This document shows positions 16,461 to 25,004 of a stretch of DNA of 37,065 nt, piece by piece. Source of the stretch: Pirellulales bacterium (lineage in GTDB: Bacteria > Planctomycetota > Planctomycetia > Pirellulales > JADZDJ01); the NCBI GenBank assembly GCA_035499655.1, contig DATJYL010000153.1, positions 1 to 37,065 of the forward strand, read 5' to 3'. A program made the translations under genes and the position numbers. Position 1 is the first letter of the stretch. Every line of letters begins with the position of its first letter. The notes under the pieces were generated by a model. The model saw only the letters and a program-made list of their open reading frames with translations. It did no database searches and was not told the DNA's origin.

Positions 16461-17429
16461 TCATTCCGGAAACAACTTCGTCGACAAATACCGCTCGCCC
16501 AAATCGGGCAGCACGACCACGATCAGCTTGCCTTTATTCTCCGGTTTCTTGGCCAGTTGCAAAGCGGCCCAGGCGGCAGCGCCGGAGCTGATGCCCACCA
16601 TCAGCCCCTCTTGCTTGGCCAGTTGGCGAGCGGTTTCCATCGCGTCTTCGTCCTGCACTTGCACCACGTCGTCGACGATGTCCACATTCAGCACGTCCGG
16701 GATGAACCCGGCGCCGATGCCTTGAATCGTGTGCCGGCCCGGTTTTAGCGGCTCACCTTTCCGCCGCTGCGTAATCACAGGACTGTTCACCGGCTCGACG
16801 GCGATCATTTTCACGCCGGGCTTGCGTTTCTTCAGCACTTCGCCCACGCCGGTAATCGTGCCGCCGGTCCCCACGCCACTCACCACAATGTCGACTTGCC
16901 CGTCGGTGTCTTTCCAAATTTCTTCGGCCGTGGTTTTGCGGTGGACTTCCGGATTCGCCGGATTTTTGAACTGCTGCGGCATGAAGTAGTTTTTATTTTG
17001 GGCGCACAGTTCTTCCGCCTTGCGAACCGCGCCGGGCATCCCTTCCGCCGCCGGCGTGAGCACCAATTCCGCGCCCAAAGCCTTCAGCATGCGGCGCCGC
17101 TCCAAGCTCATGCTTTCGGGCATGGTGACCATCAGTTTGTAACCCCGGGCCGCGCACACGTAGGCCAGCCCAATGCCCGTGTTGCCGCTGGTCGGCTCGA
17201 TGACGACCGTATCTTTGTTGATTTTTCCGTCGCGCTCGGCGGCGTCGATCATTGCCCGGCCGATGCGGTCTTTTACACTCCACAGTGGATTCAGGTTTTC
17301 CATTTTCGCGGCGATCGTGGCCCCGCAGCCCGCGGTAATGTGTCGCAGTTTCACCAACGGCGTGTTCCCCACGCACCGGGTAATGTCTTGTTTTATTCCA
17401 GAGGGTGTCGATGCGGTGGCAGTGGCCAT
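16461..17429 (-). CDS. cysK: Cysteine synthase A (O-acetylserine sulfhydrylase)
   Basis: A 322-residue cytoplasmic PLP enzyme making cysteine from O-acetylserine and sulfide. [11 protein letters not shown] opens the fold; the PLP lysine is in [23 protein letters not shown] binds the substrate carboxylate; [14 protein letters not shown] binds the PLP phosphate; [10 protein letters not shown] and [12 protein letters not shown] close the site. Length and order match Cys[10 protein letters not shown] differs slightly from the usual NPxxSVKDR (Trp), a common variant. I chose ATG 17429 with GAGG 8 bases upstream; an in-frame TTG two codons earlier is less likely. A near-consensus promoter (17503-17532) and a perfect palindrome (17551-17569) lie upstream, suggesting regulated, independent transcription. 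Confidence 0.95.
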   Translation of the reverse strand: MATATASTPSGIKQDITRCVGNTPLVKLRHITAGCGATIAAKMENLNPLWSVKDRIGRAMIDAAERDGKINKDTVVIEPTSGNTGIGLAYVCAARGYKLMVTMPESMSLERRRMLKALGAELVLTPAAEGMPGAVRKAEELCAQNKNYFMPQQFKNPANPEVHRKTTAEEIWKDTDGQVDIVVSGVGTGGTITGVGEVLKKRKPGVKMIAVEPVNSPVITQRRKGEPLKPGRHTIQGIGAGFIPDVLNVDIVDDVVQVQDEDAMETARQLAKQEGLMVGISSGAAAWAALQLAKKPENKGKLIVVVLPDLGERYLSTKLFPE

Positions 17430-17502
17430 GTTCAAACCTCACTCTCTCTAGGGGCGAAAAAAGGTGGGCACTTCAACGGCGGTGGCCCGCAAATCCTGCC
17501 GG

Positions 17503-17532
17503 ATTATAAATCTTCGCCAAACCGCAGGTCAA
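17503..17532 (-). promoter_or_regulatory. Strong predicted promoter of cysK
   Basis: On the minus strand TTGACC (17527-17532; 5 of 6) and a perfect TATAAT (17503-17508) are 18 bases apart. Transcription would begin near 17497, giving a leader of about 68 bases. Confidence 0.65.
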
Positions 17533-17550
17533 CCGCACATCCCGGCAATA

Positions 17551-17569
17551 GTTCACTGCGTCAGTGAAC
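17551..17569. promoter_or_regulatory. Perfect palindrome upstream of cysK promoter; candidate operator
   Basis: GTTCACTG-CGT-CAGTGAAC, an 8-bp perfect dyad with a 3-base centre, located 19 bases beyond the -35 box (centred near -63). The position suits an activator or repressor site. It has no T-tract on either side, so it does not look like a terminator of the upstream coiled-coil gene. Confidence 0.4.
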
Positions 17570-17650
17570 AAAGAATTCCCCGCAACAGCGGAGATGAAAA
17601 GCAAACCAGCGCGCCGATCGATGAACGAATTCGCAGCGCGACCCACGAAA

Positions 17651-17720
17651 CCCCAGGCGACCAAAACCCAGACACCAGGCGACCAGACACCAAGAACCCC
17701 AGACACCCAGACACCCGACA
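17651..17720. repeat. Short direct repeats of the CCAGACACC type
   Basis: About 70 bases built of CCAGACACC / CCAGGCGACC units (GGTGTCTGG on the other strand) directly after the stop codon of the coiled-coil gene. I count at least four CCAGACACC-like units. The AC-biased composition differs from the surroundings. With the cysK promoter and palindrome this fills the 292-base gap 17430-17721. Confidence 0.6.
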
Positions 17721-17721
17721 C

Positions 17722-18303
17722 TCAATTCCGATACTGCAACAAGCCGACGCGGAAGCCCAAATCGTGCAACTGCTCCTGCATTTGCAGCAGGACCCATTCC
17801 TCGGCGTCTTGCGGAGAAACTTTGTCCAATAGCGCCGCCGCCGCCAACCGCGCTTGGGCCAAATCGACATCGGCCTGCCGTCGATCAATTTCCACCTTGC
17901 TAATCGCCCCCGGGACGCGTGTATTCACGCTTTGCGCTTGTTGCAAGTTTTCCTGCGCGAAGGCCAGCGCATCTTTGGCGGCAATCATGTATGGGTTGTC
18001 GCCTCCCGGCGGAGTGGTCCCCTGCATCACGGCGACACGCGCTTTCGCCACCGCCACGTCGTTTTCCAATCCCCGGACCACGGAACTGGGAATGGTTTCC
18101 GGCGCCTTGGAATTGGCTTCTCGGGCCTTGGCCAAGTCGGCCTGAACAACCTGCAACACCGCTTGAGCGTAGGCAATTTTCGCTTGCTTCCACTCGTCGC
18201 TGCTGCTTTTGTTGTCTTGTCCGGAGACGATTCTGCCGCTGCTCCACCACACGACTCCCAGCATGGTCACGCCGACGAATGCCCATACGATTTTTGTGTT
18301 CAT
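17722..18303 (-). CDS. Exported coiled-coil hypothetical protein
   Basis: About 193 residues. Residues 5-27 (IVWAFVGVTMLGVVWWSSGRI) are a signal peptide or N-terminal anchor. The remainder is highly charged and Ala/Gln/Glu-rich with heptad character (WKQAKIAYAQAVLQVVQADLAKAREAN; VEIDRRQADVDLAQARLAAAALL), interrupted by a Gly/Pro segment (GTTPPGGDNPY). The shape recalls the hairpin of TolC-type or membrane-fusion proteins but no beta-barrel or lipoyl domain is present. I know no function. Start ATG 18303 follows GAAGGAAAG. Just upstream lie two GC-rich hairpins (18332-18347 and 18393-18411) in the 273-base gap before the DUF1361 gene. Confidence 0.72.
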   Translation of the reverse strand: MNTKIVWAFVGVTMLGVVWWSSGRIVSGQDNKSSSDEWKQAKIAYAQAVLQVVQADLAKAREANSKAPETIPSSVVRGLENDVAVAKARVAVMQGTTPPGGDNPYMIAAKDALAFAQENLQQAQSVNTRVPGAISKVEIDRRQADVDLAQARLAAAALLDKVSPQDAEEWVLLQMQEQLHDLGFRVGLLQYRN

Positions 18304-18576
18304 GGTCTTTCCTTCACCGCGAAATATAAAGTGGCGCCGGGGCGCCATCCCCAAGATGGTCGCAGCCGCTGCCAGGTTGAGCTTTGTGGTTACCGCGGCA
18401 GCTTGCCGCGGGCCGTTATTATCGTTACAGGCAATACGTTGAATTCCCATACTCGCCCGGTTAGCAAGCGTAGCACACGCCGTGGCCCCAAGATAAGCGG
18501 CTTCCCGGCAATTTCCGTTGGGTCGATTTGGAAACCGGCCAATGCCAGCCCGGCACTGCGCCAATTCAACCGGGTG

Positions 18577-19257
18577 TTACTCCCCCGGCGGCAAGGCCAT
18601 CCGGTCCGCCGGATGCACGGTGGCCGCGGGCGCAAACAGCGGTTTTCGCCGGTGGCGCACGTATTCCCAAACGGCCAAATCGACAAACTTTACCACGTAA
18701 TACAACACGCTGATGACCACAAAATACCGCAGCACCATCAGCACGCCATAGTTCTCTCCCATGAACGATTCAATCGCCTGGTGCGCCAACCGCTGCGGTT
18801 TGGTGACAATGTCCCAACTGTTCAACCGCAAATACCTTCCCCAATACACGCCGACCGCGCACAGCAAATTCATGGCCAGTTCCTCCGGAACAATCCAAGT
18901 TCGATGATGCCGCCAACGCAAGTAATCGCCAAAGCGAATCAGCGAAATCACGTGCGCCTGGAACCCCACAAATATGAACAACGCGTATTTCGGAATCACA
19001 ATGTACGCCACGCTCCATTCCGGCAGCTTGGTCTCTTCATCACGAATTTCGTCGATGAAGTGGATGATGTCGGTCAGCGTGTAGGCCGCATTCGGCAAAA
19101 ACACAATGAAGGCGACAAACAACGGCCACCACAATCTCCCGCGCTGCTGGGTTTCTCGGAACAGCCACAACGACAATCCCAAGGGCACCAGCGCCAAAAA
19201 CAGATTCCAGCCCAGATGAAAGTGCGGCCGCAGGGCGAGATAGATCCAATCCACCAT
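18577..19257 (-). CDS. DUF1361 integral membrane protein
   Basis: A 226-residue protein with about six hydrophobic segments. The DUF1361 signature is visible: NLFLALVPLGLSLWLF near 18, then LWWPLFVAFIVFLPNAAYTLTDIIHF (the LFLPNAPYxxTDLIHL block) near 42-68. Later segments include YIVIPKYALFIFVGFQAHVISL and a last membrane span LRYFVVISVLYYVVKFVDLAVW before a basic, Pro-rich tail. Function of the family is unknown. ATG 19257 lacks an obvious ribosome site. It lies 63 bases after the end of the HEAT-repeat gene, same direction. Confidence 0.83.
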   Translation of the reverse strand: MVDWIYLALRPHFHLGWNLFLALVPLGLSLWLFRETQQRGRLWWPLFVAFIVFLPNAAYTLTDIIHFIDEIRDEETKLPEWSVAYIVIPKYALFIFVGFQAHVISLIRFGDYLRWRHHRTWIVPEELAMNLLCAVGVYWGRYLRLNSWDIVTKPQRLAHQAIESFMGENYGVLMVLRYFVVISVLYYVVKFVDLAVWEYVRHRRKPLFAPAATVHPADRMALPPGE

Positions 19258-19320
19258 AGCGAAGCATCGCGGATGAATGTCGAACGACGAAGGGCCAATG
19301 CCAGTCCCTGGCCTGGCTCG

Positions 19321-21090
19321 TTATTTGTTGCTTCCCGCTTGAATTTTCTTCAGAGCTTCCACGGCCGCGGCACGGACTTTGGGCGAGTCGTCTTGCTCGG
19401 CCGCTTTTTGCAAGTCAGGAATCGCCGATTTTGCCGCCGCGCCGATCCTGCCCAACGCGTTGGCCGACTCAACTCTGGCCAATTCGTGCTCCGAATCTCC
19501 CAGGGCCTTCGCCAACAGGGGCACCGCCATGCTTTGCAGGGCTTTGTCAGCCGGCTGGATGTGCAACAGCGCCCAAACACTGGCAACTTTCAAAAATTTG
19601 TCGTCGCTTTTCATATTGTCACGCAATTTGGGAACCGCATCGGCGGCGTCCGGCCCAATTTTTCCCAGCGCATAACAGGCCGTGTACTGCACGCGAGGCT
19701 CGTCGCTGCCCAGGTGCTCGATCAGTGCCGGCACGGCGGTTTTGGCGGCCGGCCCAATGGCGGCCAGCGCGAACTCCACTTCCCGACGATATTCCGGATC
19801 AGGGTCTTTCAACTCCAAAATCAGCGCCGGCACGGCATCCTTCGCCTTGGGACCCAATCGCCGCAGCACTTCCACGGCCAGCGCTTGCATGTCGTCGTTC
19901 TGCAAAGCCTTGATGAGCCGAGGAACCGCCGCCTCGCCCAGCGAGGACAGCGCATCCACCACGTTGCCCCGCACCTCCGGGTCTTTGTCAGCCAACAAAT
20001 CGCTCATGGCCGAGATGACCATCTCTTGCGGCGCGTGCAGTTCCAGCAAGCCCCGCGCGGCGGCTCCCCGCACATGCTGGTTGGGGTCTTTCAATCCCGT
20101 CACCAACAGCGAAACCGCCCGCTGCACACCGGCTTTGTCGTCAGGATTGATTTTCGCCAGCGCCCACGCGGAAATCATTTTCAAGAAGGGGTCGTCGCTG
20201 TCCAGTTGCTGGGCCAGCTGCGGCGCGGCGTCCTTAATGCCAATTTGACCGACGGCAAGTGCGGCCGCGTATCGCACCGCGTATTGCTGATCAGACAAGG
20301 CTTTTACCAATTGCGGGCCCGCAGATTTGGAGTCGGGACCGATTGCGGCCAGCGCCATGATTGCTTCTCGCCGCACGGCCGGATGCTTGTCTTGTTCTTG
20401 CACCACGCGAATCAGTTCCGGCACTGCCGCTTTAGCCTTGGGTCCCGCGTCGGCCAATCCGATACATGCAGCATGGACCGCTTTGTCGTTTTTCAGTTCG
20501 CCGATCAATACGTTAATTCCGTCGTCCCCCGCATCGGCCAGCGCATTCAAAGCTGGTACGACGAGAGCGGGATCCATGTTGCTCTGCTCCAACACTTGTT
20601 TCAAAATCGGCGCCAGCGTGTCGAATTTAAGATGCATCGCCACCAATGCATCGATGGCTTTGCGACGAACGTTGCCATTCTTGTCGCTCAACAGCGCAAC
20701 CAACTCTGGCACGGCCGGTTGGCTGGCGTCGCCAATTTCTTCCAAGGCATTGGCCGCGTAACCGCGCACCATGGCGTCGTTGCTTTTCAGCGCGGCGGTC
20801 AACGCCGGTACGGCATCCTTTGCCGCGGGTCCAATGGCACTCAGAGCGCGAGCGGCATGCCATTGCAATGGTGCGTCGCCGGTGTTCAAGGCCTTGATGA
20901 GCGCCGGTACGGTCGGTTTGGCTGCCGGACCCAAGTCCACGATGTCGTCGGTGGCTTTCAGCTGCGCGGCCGAGTCTCCACTGGCCAGCGTTTTCGTCAA
21001 ATTCGCGAGTTGCGCATCGTCTGCAGTCGCGGCCATGGCCATGCCCATCGTCAACACCGAAGACAACACGACCGCCCTAGGCAAATACAT
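19321..21090 (-). CDS. Exported HEAT-repeat protein
   Basis: A 589-residue protein with a signal peptide (MYLPRAVVLSSVLTMGMAMAATADD) and about 14 HEAT/PBS-lyase-type repeats of 37-40 residues filling the rest. Typical unit features are 'AVPALIKAL', 'R.AAxALGxIGPAA' and alternating Ala-rich helices, e.g. PTVPALIKALNTGDAPLQW, DAVPALTAALKSNDAMVRG and SAIPDLQKAAEQDDSPKVR. This makes an alpha-solenoid, probably a periplasmic scaffold for protein binding; no catalytic domain is present. Planctomycetes have many such proteins. ATG 21090 follows GGAGTGGAAT, and a TTGCAA-N17-TACTAT promoter lies about 95 bases upstream. Confidence 0.9.
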   Translation of the reverse strand: MYLPRAVVLSSVLTMGMAMAATADDAQLANLTKTLASGDSAAQLKATDDIVDLGPAAKPTVPALIKALNTGDAPLQWHAARALSAIGPAAKDAVPALTAALKSNDAMVRGYAANALEEIGDASQPAVPELVALLSDKNGNVRRKAIDALVAMHLKFDTLAPILKQVLEQSNMDPALVVPALNALADAGDDGINVLIGELKNDKAVHAACIGLADAGPKAKAAVPELIRVVQEQDKHPAVRREAIMALAAIGPDSKSAGPQLVKALSDQQYAVRYAAALAVGQIGIKDAAPQLAQQLDSDDPFLKMISAWALAKINPDDKAGVQRAVSLLVTGLKDPNQHVRGAAARGLLELHAPQEMVISAMSDLLADKDPEVRGNVVDALSSLGEAAVPRLIKALQNDDMQALAVEVLRRLGPKAKDAVPALILELKDPDPEYRREVEFALAAIGPAAKTAVPALIEHLGSDEPRVQYTACYALGKIGPDAADAVPKLRDNMKSDDKFLKVASVWALLHIQPADKALQSMAVPLLAKALGDSEHELARVESANALGRIGAAAKSAIPDLQKAAEQDDSPKVRAAAVEALKKIQAGSNK

Positions 21091-21183
21091 ATTCCACTCC
21101 GAAAAAATGATCGAATGTCAGGAAAGAAACTGGCAAAAACTGCCACGACTGCCTGCAGAGTTGATTCGCACACGCCTTTCATT

Positions 21184-21212
21184 ATAGTATTGAAGAACCG
21201 GCGCGTTTGCAA
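21184..21212 (-). promoter_or_regulatory. Predicted promoter of the HEAT-repeat gene
   Basis: Minus strand TTGCAA (21207-21212) and TACTAT (21184-21189) are 17 bases apart, continuing as TACTATAAT so that a second -10 register, TATAAT (21181-21186), also exists. The same TTGCAA-N17-TACTATAA arrangement occurs upstream of blaI (30868-30896). Confidence 0.5.
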
Positions 21213-21222
21213 ACCGTTCGCT

Positions 21223-21260
21223 AGACTGCTTGATCGGGTCTGGCTAGTTTCAAGCAGTCT
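21223..21260. repeat. 11-bp perfect inverted repeat in divergent promoter region
   Basis: AGACTGCTTGA (21223-21233) pairs with TCAAGCAGTCT (21250-21260) around a 16-base loop. It lies between the HEAT-gene promoter and the promoter of the plus-strand exported protein. There is no T-tract, so a protein-binding or structural role is more likely than termination. Confidence 0.6.
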
Positions 21261-21300
21261 TGGTCCGCCCAGATATTTCAGGCGCATCGCTGCGACGGCG

Positions 21301-21329
21301 TTCGCACTCGTAGGTACCTACAATATCAA
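21301..21329 (+). promoter_or_regulatory. Possible promoter with embedded 12-bp palindrome
   Basis: TTCGCA (21301-21306) and TATCAA (21324-21329), each 4 of 6 matches, are 17 bases apart. The spacer carries the perfect palindrome GTAGGTACCTAC (21310-21321). A dyad inside the spacer would let a dimeric repressor block RNA polymerase. The gene starts 22 bases downstream of the -10. Confidence 0.4.
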
Positions 21330-21350
21330 TTGCTTCCGCGGAGTTCGAGC

Positions 21351-21998
21351 ATGAATCGCGTTGTAATCCTGTCGCTGGGTTTTGCACTGGCGGCGATGGT
21401 TTGTATGGCCCACGCTCAATATCTGTATTCGCCTTACTACAACGGCAATTCGGCCAGCACCGTGGGCCAAAGTTACGCCATGGGCATGGCCGACCTGGTG
21501 CGCGCCGCCGGCGATAGGAATTTGAACAATAGCCAGGCGAGCATCAATTATGAGCAGGCCGCTTCCATGGATATGGACAACCAAATTAAAAACGAAAAAA
21601 CCTATTTCGAAATGCGGAAGATGAACACTTCCTATCGAAAAGCGGAGCAAAGCCCGGGACTGACTTCCGAAGATTCCTGGCGCTACGCCCAAATGTTCGC
21701 GCCCAAGCGGCTGACTTCCACTCAGTTAGATCCAGTAACCGGCCAAATTTACTGGCCAATCTTTTTTCAAGACCCGCGCTATAAAAAGTATTGCGACCAG
21801 CTCAATAACTTGTTCGTTCAGCGGGAGACTTCGCACGGCGGTATCGGGTACGACACCTACATGCAGATTCAGAAGGCCACCGATGCCCTCAAGGACGAGG
21901 TGAAAAAGAACATCAATATGTACCAGCCAAGCGATTACATCACCATGAAAAACTTTGTCGATAGCCTGGCGTACGAAGCCAAGCTTCCGGCTGTCTGA
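21351..21998 (+). CDS. Exported hypothetical protein
   Basis: About 215 residues with a classical signal peptide (VVILSLGFALAAMVCMAHA, cleaved before QYLYS). The mature part is helical and polar with Tyr, Met and Asn enrichment: YAMGMADLVRAAGDRNLNNSQA, then NYEQAASMDMDNQIKNEKTYFEMRK, and WPIFFQDPRYKKYCDQLNNLF. Similar helix-rich exported proteins of unknown role are common in Pirellulaceae. No membrane segment besides the signal, no catalytic motif. ATG 21351 follows GGAG at 8 bases; an in-frame codon at 21330 would overlap the putative promoter and is rejected. Confidence 0.8.
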   Translation: MNRVVILSLGFALAAMVCMAHAQYLYSPYYNGNSASTVGQSYAMGMADLVRAAGDRNLNNSQASINYEQAASMDMDNQIKNEKTYFEMRKMNTSYRKAEQSPGLTSEDSWRYAQMFAPKRLTSTQLDPVTGQIYWPIFFQDPRYKKYCDQLNNLFVQRETSHGGIGYDTYMQIQKATDALKDEVKKNINMYQPSDYITMKNFVDSLAYEAKLPAV

Positions 21999-22357
21999 TG
22001 TTCGCCCGGGATTGCCGTTGACCACCGTGACTTGCTCTGGCGATCCGCTAGGTTCATGTTCGAATCGCAGGCCTTCCGCCTCTTCGCCCGCGCAATCGCC
22101 ACAGGCGGTGTTTTCGGGCCGCCAATTCTAACGACGTTATCAGTTGCGCGCACGGTGGTGCGAAAAAACAACGGCGGCGTTGACTTTTCGCCACACGTTG
22201 CCAAAACGCATGCTAGGCTTTCAAGTGAAGGAAGGAATAGTTTGTCTGCGCGCACAGGTTTGCTGAACCGGCGCAGTTGATTGGCTCACTCGGAGCATGG
22301 AGGCGCAGGGAAAAACCAAGCTCGAAGCTCGTATCCGGCAGGCCGGGCGAAATTCGA
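21999..22357. other. Intergenic region with no recognisable element
   Basis: About 360 bases between the exported protein and the DUF11 protein. A GTTCGAATC at about 22057 resembles a tRNA T-loop but no cloverleaf surrounds it. TTGACT at about 22180 lacks a properly spaced -10. I see no terminator. Confidence 0.4.
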
Positions 22358-24568
22358 ATGAATTTTGCAACTCAAAACTCGAACGTCATACGTTTCCGCT
22401 TTCGTGCTCTGTCGCTCCGCGCGCTGCTCGGTTTGCTGGCTATTCTCATGGGCCGCCCATTCTCGTTCGGCCAGCAAACCGCACCGACGGGCCACAACTG
22501 GTTTGGCTCGGCGGGAGTGGAAACCATGGAATATCCGGGCGAAAAGCATTTTTGGAACCAGGCCGGGCTGGTGATTAGCCCCGCCCGAATTCTAGCCCAA
22601 GTTGGCACCGAGGTGCCGATGTTTGCCGCCGTGTGCGACGGCAAAGGTCAATTGGAGCCGTACGAGAAAGTCGAATGGATGTTAGACCAAAGCAGCGTGG
22701 GTTCGCTGGTTTCAGTCAACGAGCCGTATCGTCCGTTCTATTTAGATTTGTTTTCCAGCACGCCGCGCAAAATCGACAATAGCTATGCTTGGTCCGAGAC
22801 GCTGCCCATTAACGTCATTCTCACCCGTGGCACGCCGCAAATCAACGACGACATGGTCATGCCGCGCGGCTATGCCTGGGTAACGGTGACCTCGGCTCGC
22901 GAGGGGACCAGCTACGTCACCGCTTATGCTCCGGACGTGTATTCCTGGGAAGTGCGGCAGAAATCGGCGACCATTCGCTGGATCGACGCCGAGTGGACTT
23001 TTCCCGAACCCGCCTGTGTGCCAATGGGCGAGCATGCCTTGTTAACTACTTGCGTGCGGCGACACACCACCAAGGCGCCGGTTTCGGATTGGATTGTGAA
23101 ATACTGCATTACCGGCGGAGCCGAAGCCACATTTGGCCACGATGGCAGCAAATCGACCGAAGTGGCCACCGATGCCGATGGAAAATCGACCGTCGAAGTT
23201 GTTCCCGCAGCCGCCGCCAATGGGGCCACTTGCATTTCGATGGAGCTAATTCGCTCCGAATGTGCGACTCCCAGTGATCAAGAACGGATTTCAATTGCCA
23301 CGGCGGCCACGCAAGTAAGCTGGGCCATCAAGGACGGCGACGGCGCTGCCGCCCCAGCGGCGGCAACACCAGCGCCTGTTCCGTCACCGGCCGCAGCGCC
23401 TCCCTCGATCGCTCCTCCGACGCTGCCGCCCGCAGCGCCTTCGACAACTCCGCCTGTTGCGCCACCGCCGGCACAGCCCGCTCCTGCGCCGAAAATCTCG
23501 CTCAATGTCACTGGTCCGGAGACCGCACAGCCGGGCACGGATATCGAATACACCATTGAAATCGCCAACCAAGGGAATGCGCCGGCCGCCAATTTGATTA
23601 TCACAGATCGCTACGATCAAGGCTTGGAACACGCAACGAAAAGCAACCCCATCCAGAGAAAAGATTTGCCGACCATAGCGCCCGGCCAATCGACCAAAGT
23701 CGGAATCAAATTTCGAGTCGTGCGCACCGGTCAATTATGCCACGTCGTCGAAGTACTGGGTCCTGGCGGCATCGACGAGAAAAAACAGGTGTGCGTCAAC
23801 GTGGTCGGCGAGCCGACGGTGGAGCAGCCCGCCATGTCGCTCAACATCGCCACGCCGCAAAAAGTGTATACGGTGGGGAACCAGGTGCTATTTACCATTG
23901 TGGTGGAGAACACCGGCACGACGGTTCCCGCCCAACAAGTTCGTTGGGTGACTTATTTTGATCCGTCGCTGCGTGTGGAGCAGGGGACGCAAGGGGCCCA
24001 GCGCACCAGCGACGGCGGCGTGCAGTTTAGCGCTGACAATATACCACCTGGTGCAAAACAGACGAGTCAAATCCAGTGTACTTGCATTGCCGCGTCGCCG
24101 CATGCCTGCGGTCGAGTTACTTTGACCGATCTGTCCAAGCTCAGTTTTGCCCAAGACGCCTGCTTGGAAATTCAGCCGGCGCCGCCGTCTGCGAACCCAC
24201 AAAGCAATTTGCGGTTAAAAGTTCTGGCATTGAACAACCCCGTGAAAGTCGGTTCCACGGCGACATTCCGCATCACGCTCACTAATGCCGGTGTTAATCC
24301 GGAACAAAATGTCCGGCTTTCGATCGCCATTCCCGATACGATGACCTACGTGCACACCACCGCGCCAGTCAGCGAATCGGCCTTCGACGCGCCGAATGTT
24401 CGCTTCGAGCCCATCCTTGAGATGCGTGGGGGGATTGGGGAATCAATTCCCTTTGACGTGCAATTGAAGGCGAACAGCGCTGGGCCCGCCCAATTGACCG
24501 CTCAAGTCACCAGCGCAAACCAGACTCAGCCATTGACCGACTCTGCCACAGCGACTATTTTGCCCTAA
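22358..24568 (+). CDS. Surface/exported protein with three DUF11 repeats
   Basis: About 736 residues. Signal segment SLRALLGLLAILMGRPFSFGQ (cleavage likely near FG-QQ). Residues 60-330 hold beta-rich Ig-like parts (ARILAQVGTEVPMFAAVCDG; SDWIVKYCITGGAEATF with DADGKSTVEVVP, which resembles a Big-1 type fold). Residues 330-376 are a Pro/Ala linker. Then come three DUF11/CARDB-like domains: SLNVTGPETAQPGTDIEYTI near 380, SLNIATPQKVYTVGNQVLFT near 493 and LRLKVLALNNPVKVGSTATF near 617, each with an 'xNxG.xxAxxV' strand. Probably an extracellular adhesin or matrix protein. No C-terminal sorting motif is visible: it ends QPLTDSATATILP. ATG 22358 has a weak ribosome site; an upstream in-frame codon at 22277 would add 27 nonhydrophobic residues. 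Confidence 0.85.
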   Translation: MNFATQNSNVIRFRFRALSLRALLGLLAILMGRPFSFGQQTAPTGHNWFGSAGVETMEYPGEKHFWNQAGLVISPARILAQVGTEVPMFAAVCDGKGQLEPYEKVEWMLDQSSVGSLVSVNEPYRPFYLDLFSSTPRKIDNSYAWSETLPINVILTRGTPQINDDMVMPRGYAWVTVTSAREGTSYVTAYAPDVYSWEVRQKSATIRWIDAEWTFPEPACVPMGEHALLTTCVRRHTTKAPVSDWIVKYCITGGAEATFGHDGSKSTEVATDADGKSTVEVVPAAAANGATCISMELIRSECATPSDQERISIATAATQVSWAIKDGDGAAAPAAATPAPVPSPAAAPPSIAPPTLPPAAPSTTPPVAPPPAQPAPAPKISLNVTGPETAQPGTDIEYTIEIANQGNAPAANLIITDRYDQGLEHATKSNPIQRKDLPTIAPGQSTKVGIKFRVVRTGQLCHVVEVLGPGGIDEKKQVCVNVVGEPTVEQPAMSLNIATPQKVYTVGNQVLFTIVVENTGTTVPAQQVRWVTYFDPSLRVEQGTQGAQRTSDGGVQFSADNIPPGAKQTSQIQCTCIAASPHACGRVTLTDLSKLSFAQDACLEIQPAPPSANPQSNLRLKVLALNNPVKVGSTATFRITLTNAGVNPEQNVRLSIAIPDTMTYVHTTAPVSESAFDAPNVRFEPILEMRGGIGESIPFDVQLKANSAGPAQLTAQVTSANQTQPLTDSATATILP

Positions 24569-24617
24569 TTGGCGAGGGGTCAGCCGATAAGTGGTTAGCA
24601 CGTCAGTGGTGCATGGG

Positions 24618-25004
24618 ATGGCACGCTTTGTAATTTTGCTTCACGAACTCTCCGGGCAGCAACGCGGCGGCGCGCATTTCGATTTCATGCTGGAGCAAGG
24701 CGCTATCCTGCGAACCTGGGCGCTGGGAGAAAAGCCGACTGCGGGCCGCGAAATCATTGCCCATGCGCTGGCCGATCATCGGATCGATTATTTGGAATAC
24801 GAGGGGCCGGTTTCAAAGAATCGTGGGAGCGTTTCCCGTTGGGATTTCGGCACGTACGAATCGCTGGTCGATTCGCAGGCGGAAATCATCGTCCAACTTC
24901 GCGGCCAGCAACTGACAGGCACAGCCCATTTACGACCCGCGGGGGAGAAGTCTCAGCCAATCGCGACCGAGCCTCAACGATGGATATTCAGTTTTTCGGT
25001 TTGA
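24618..25004 (+). CDS. Stand-alone LigD 3'-phosphoesterase-like protein
   Basis: A 128-residue single-domain protein resembling the phosphoesterase (PE) domain at the N terminus of bacterial LigD, which trims 3' ends in nonhomologous end joining. The match is: FVILLHE (His9), AHFDFMLEQG (His20, Asp22), LRTWAL, LADHRIDYLEYEGPVSKNRGSV (His54; the usual DHxxxYxxFEG block) and WDFGTY. The arginine that follows HxD in LigD (HxDxR) is Met24 here, so catalysis may be altered. No ligase or polymerase domain follows and no Ku gene is in the window. ATG 24618 gives the cleanest N terminus; a GTG-type start at 24591 would add nine residues. Its 3' end overlaps the convergent gene by 31 bases. Confidence 0.75.
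   Translation: MARFVILLHELSGQQRGGAHFDFMLEQGAILRTWALGEKPTAGREIIAHALADHRIDYLEYEGPVSKNRGSVSRWDFGTYESLVDSQAEIIVQLRGQQLTGTAHLRPAGEKSQPIATEPQRWIFSFSV

Noticed and set aside
17854-21354. A 3.5-kb open frame on the plus strand without stops
   Set aside because: It is antisense to the coiled-coil, DUF1361 and HEAT-repeat genes, which have clear family motifs and starts. The plus-strand translation is Arg/His/Gln-rich with no recognisable domain, as expected from the complement of GC-rich genes.
22050-22066. GTTCGAATC resembling a tRNA T-loop
   Set aside because: No acceptor stem, anticodon or D arm can be built around it.
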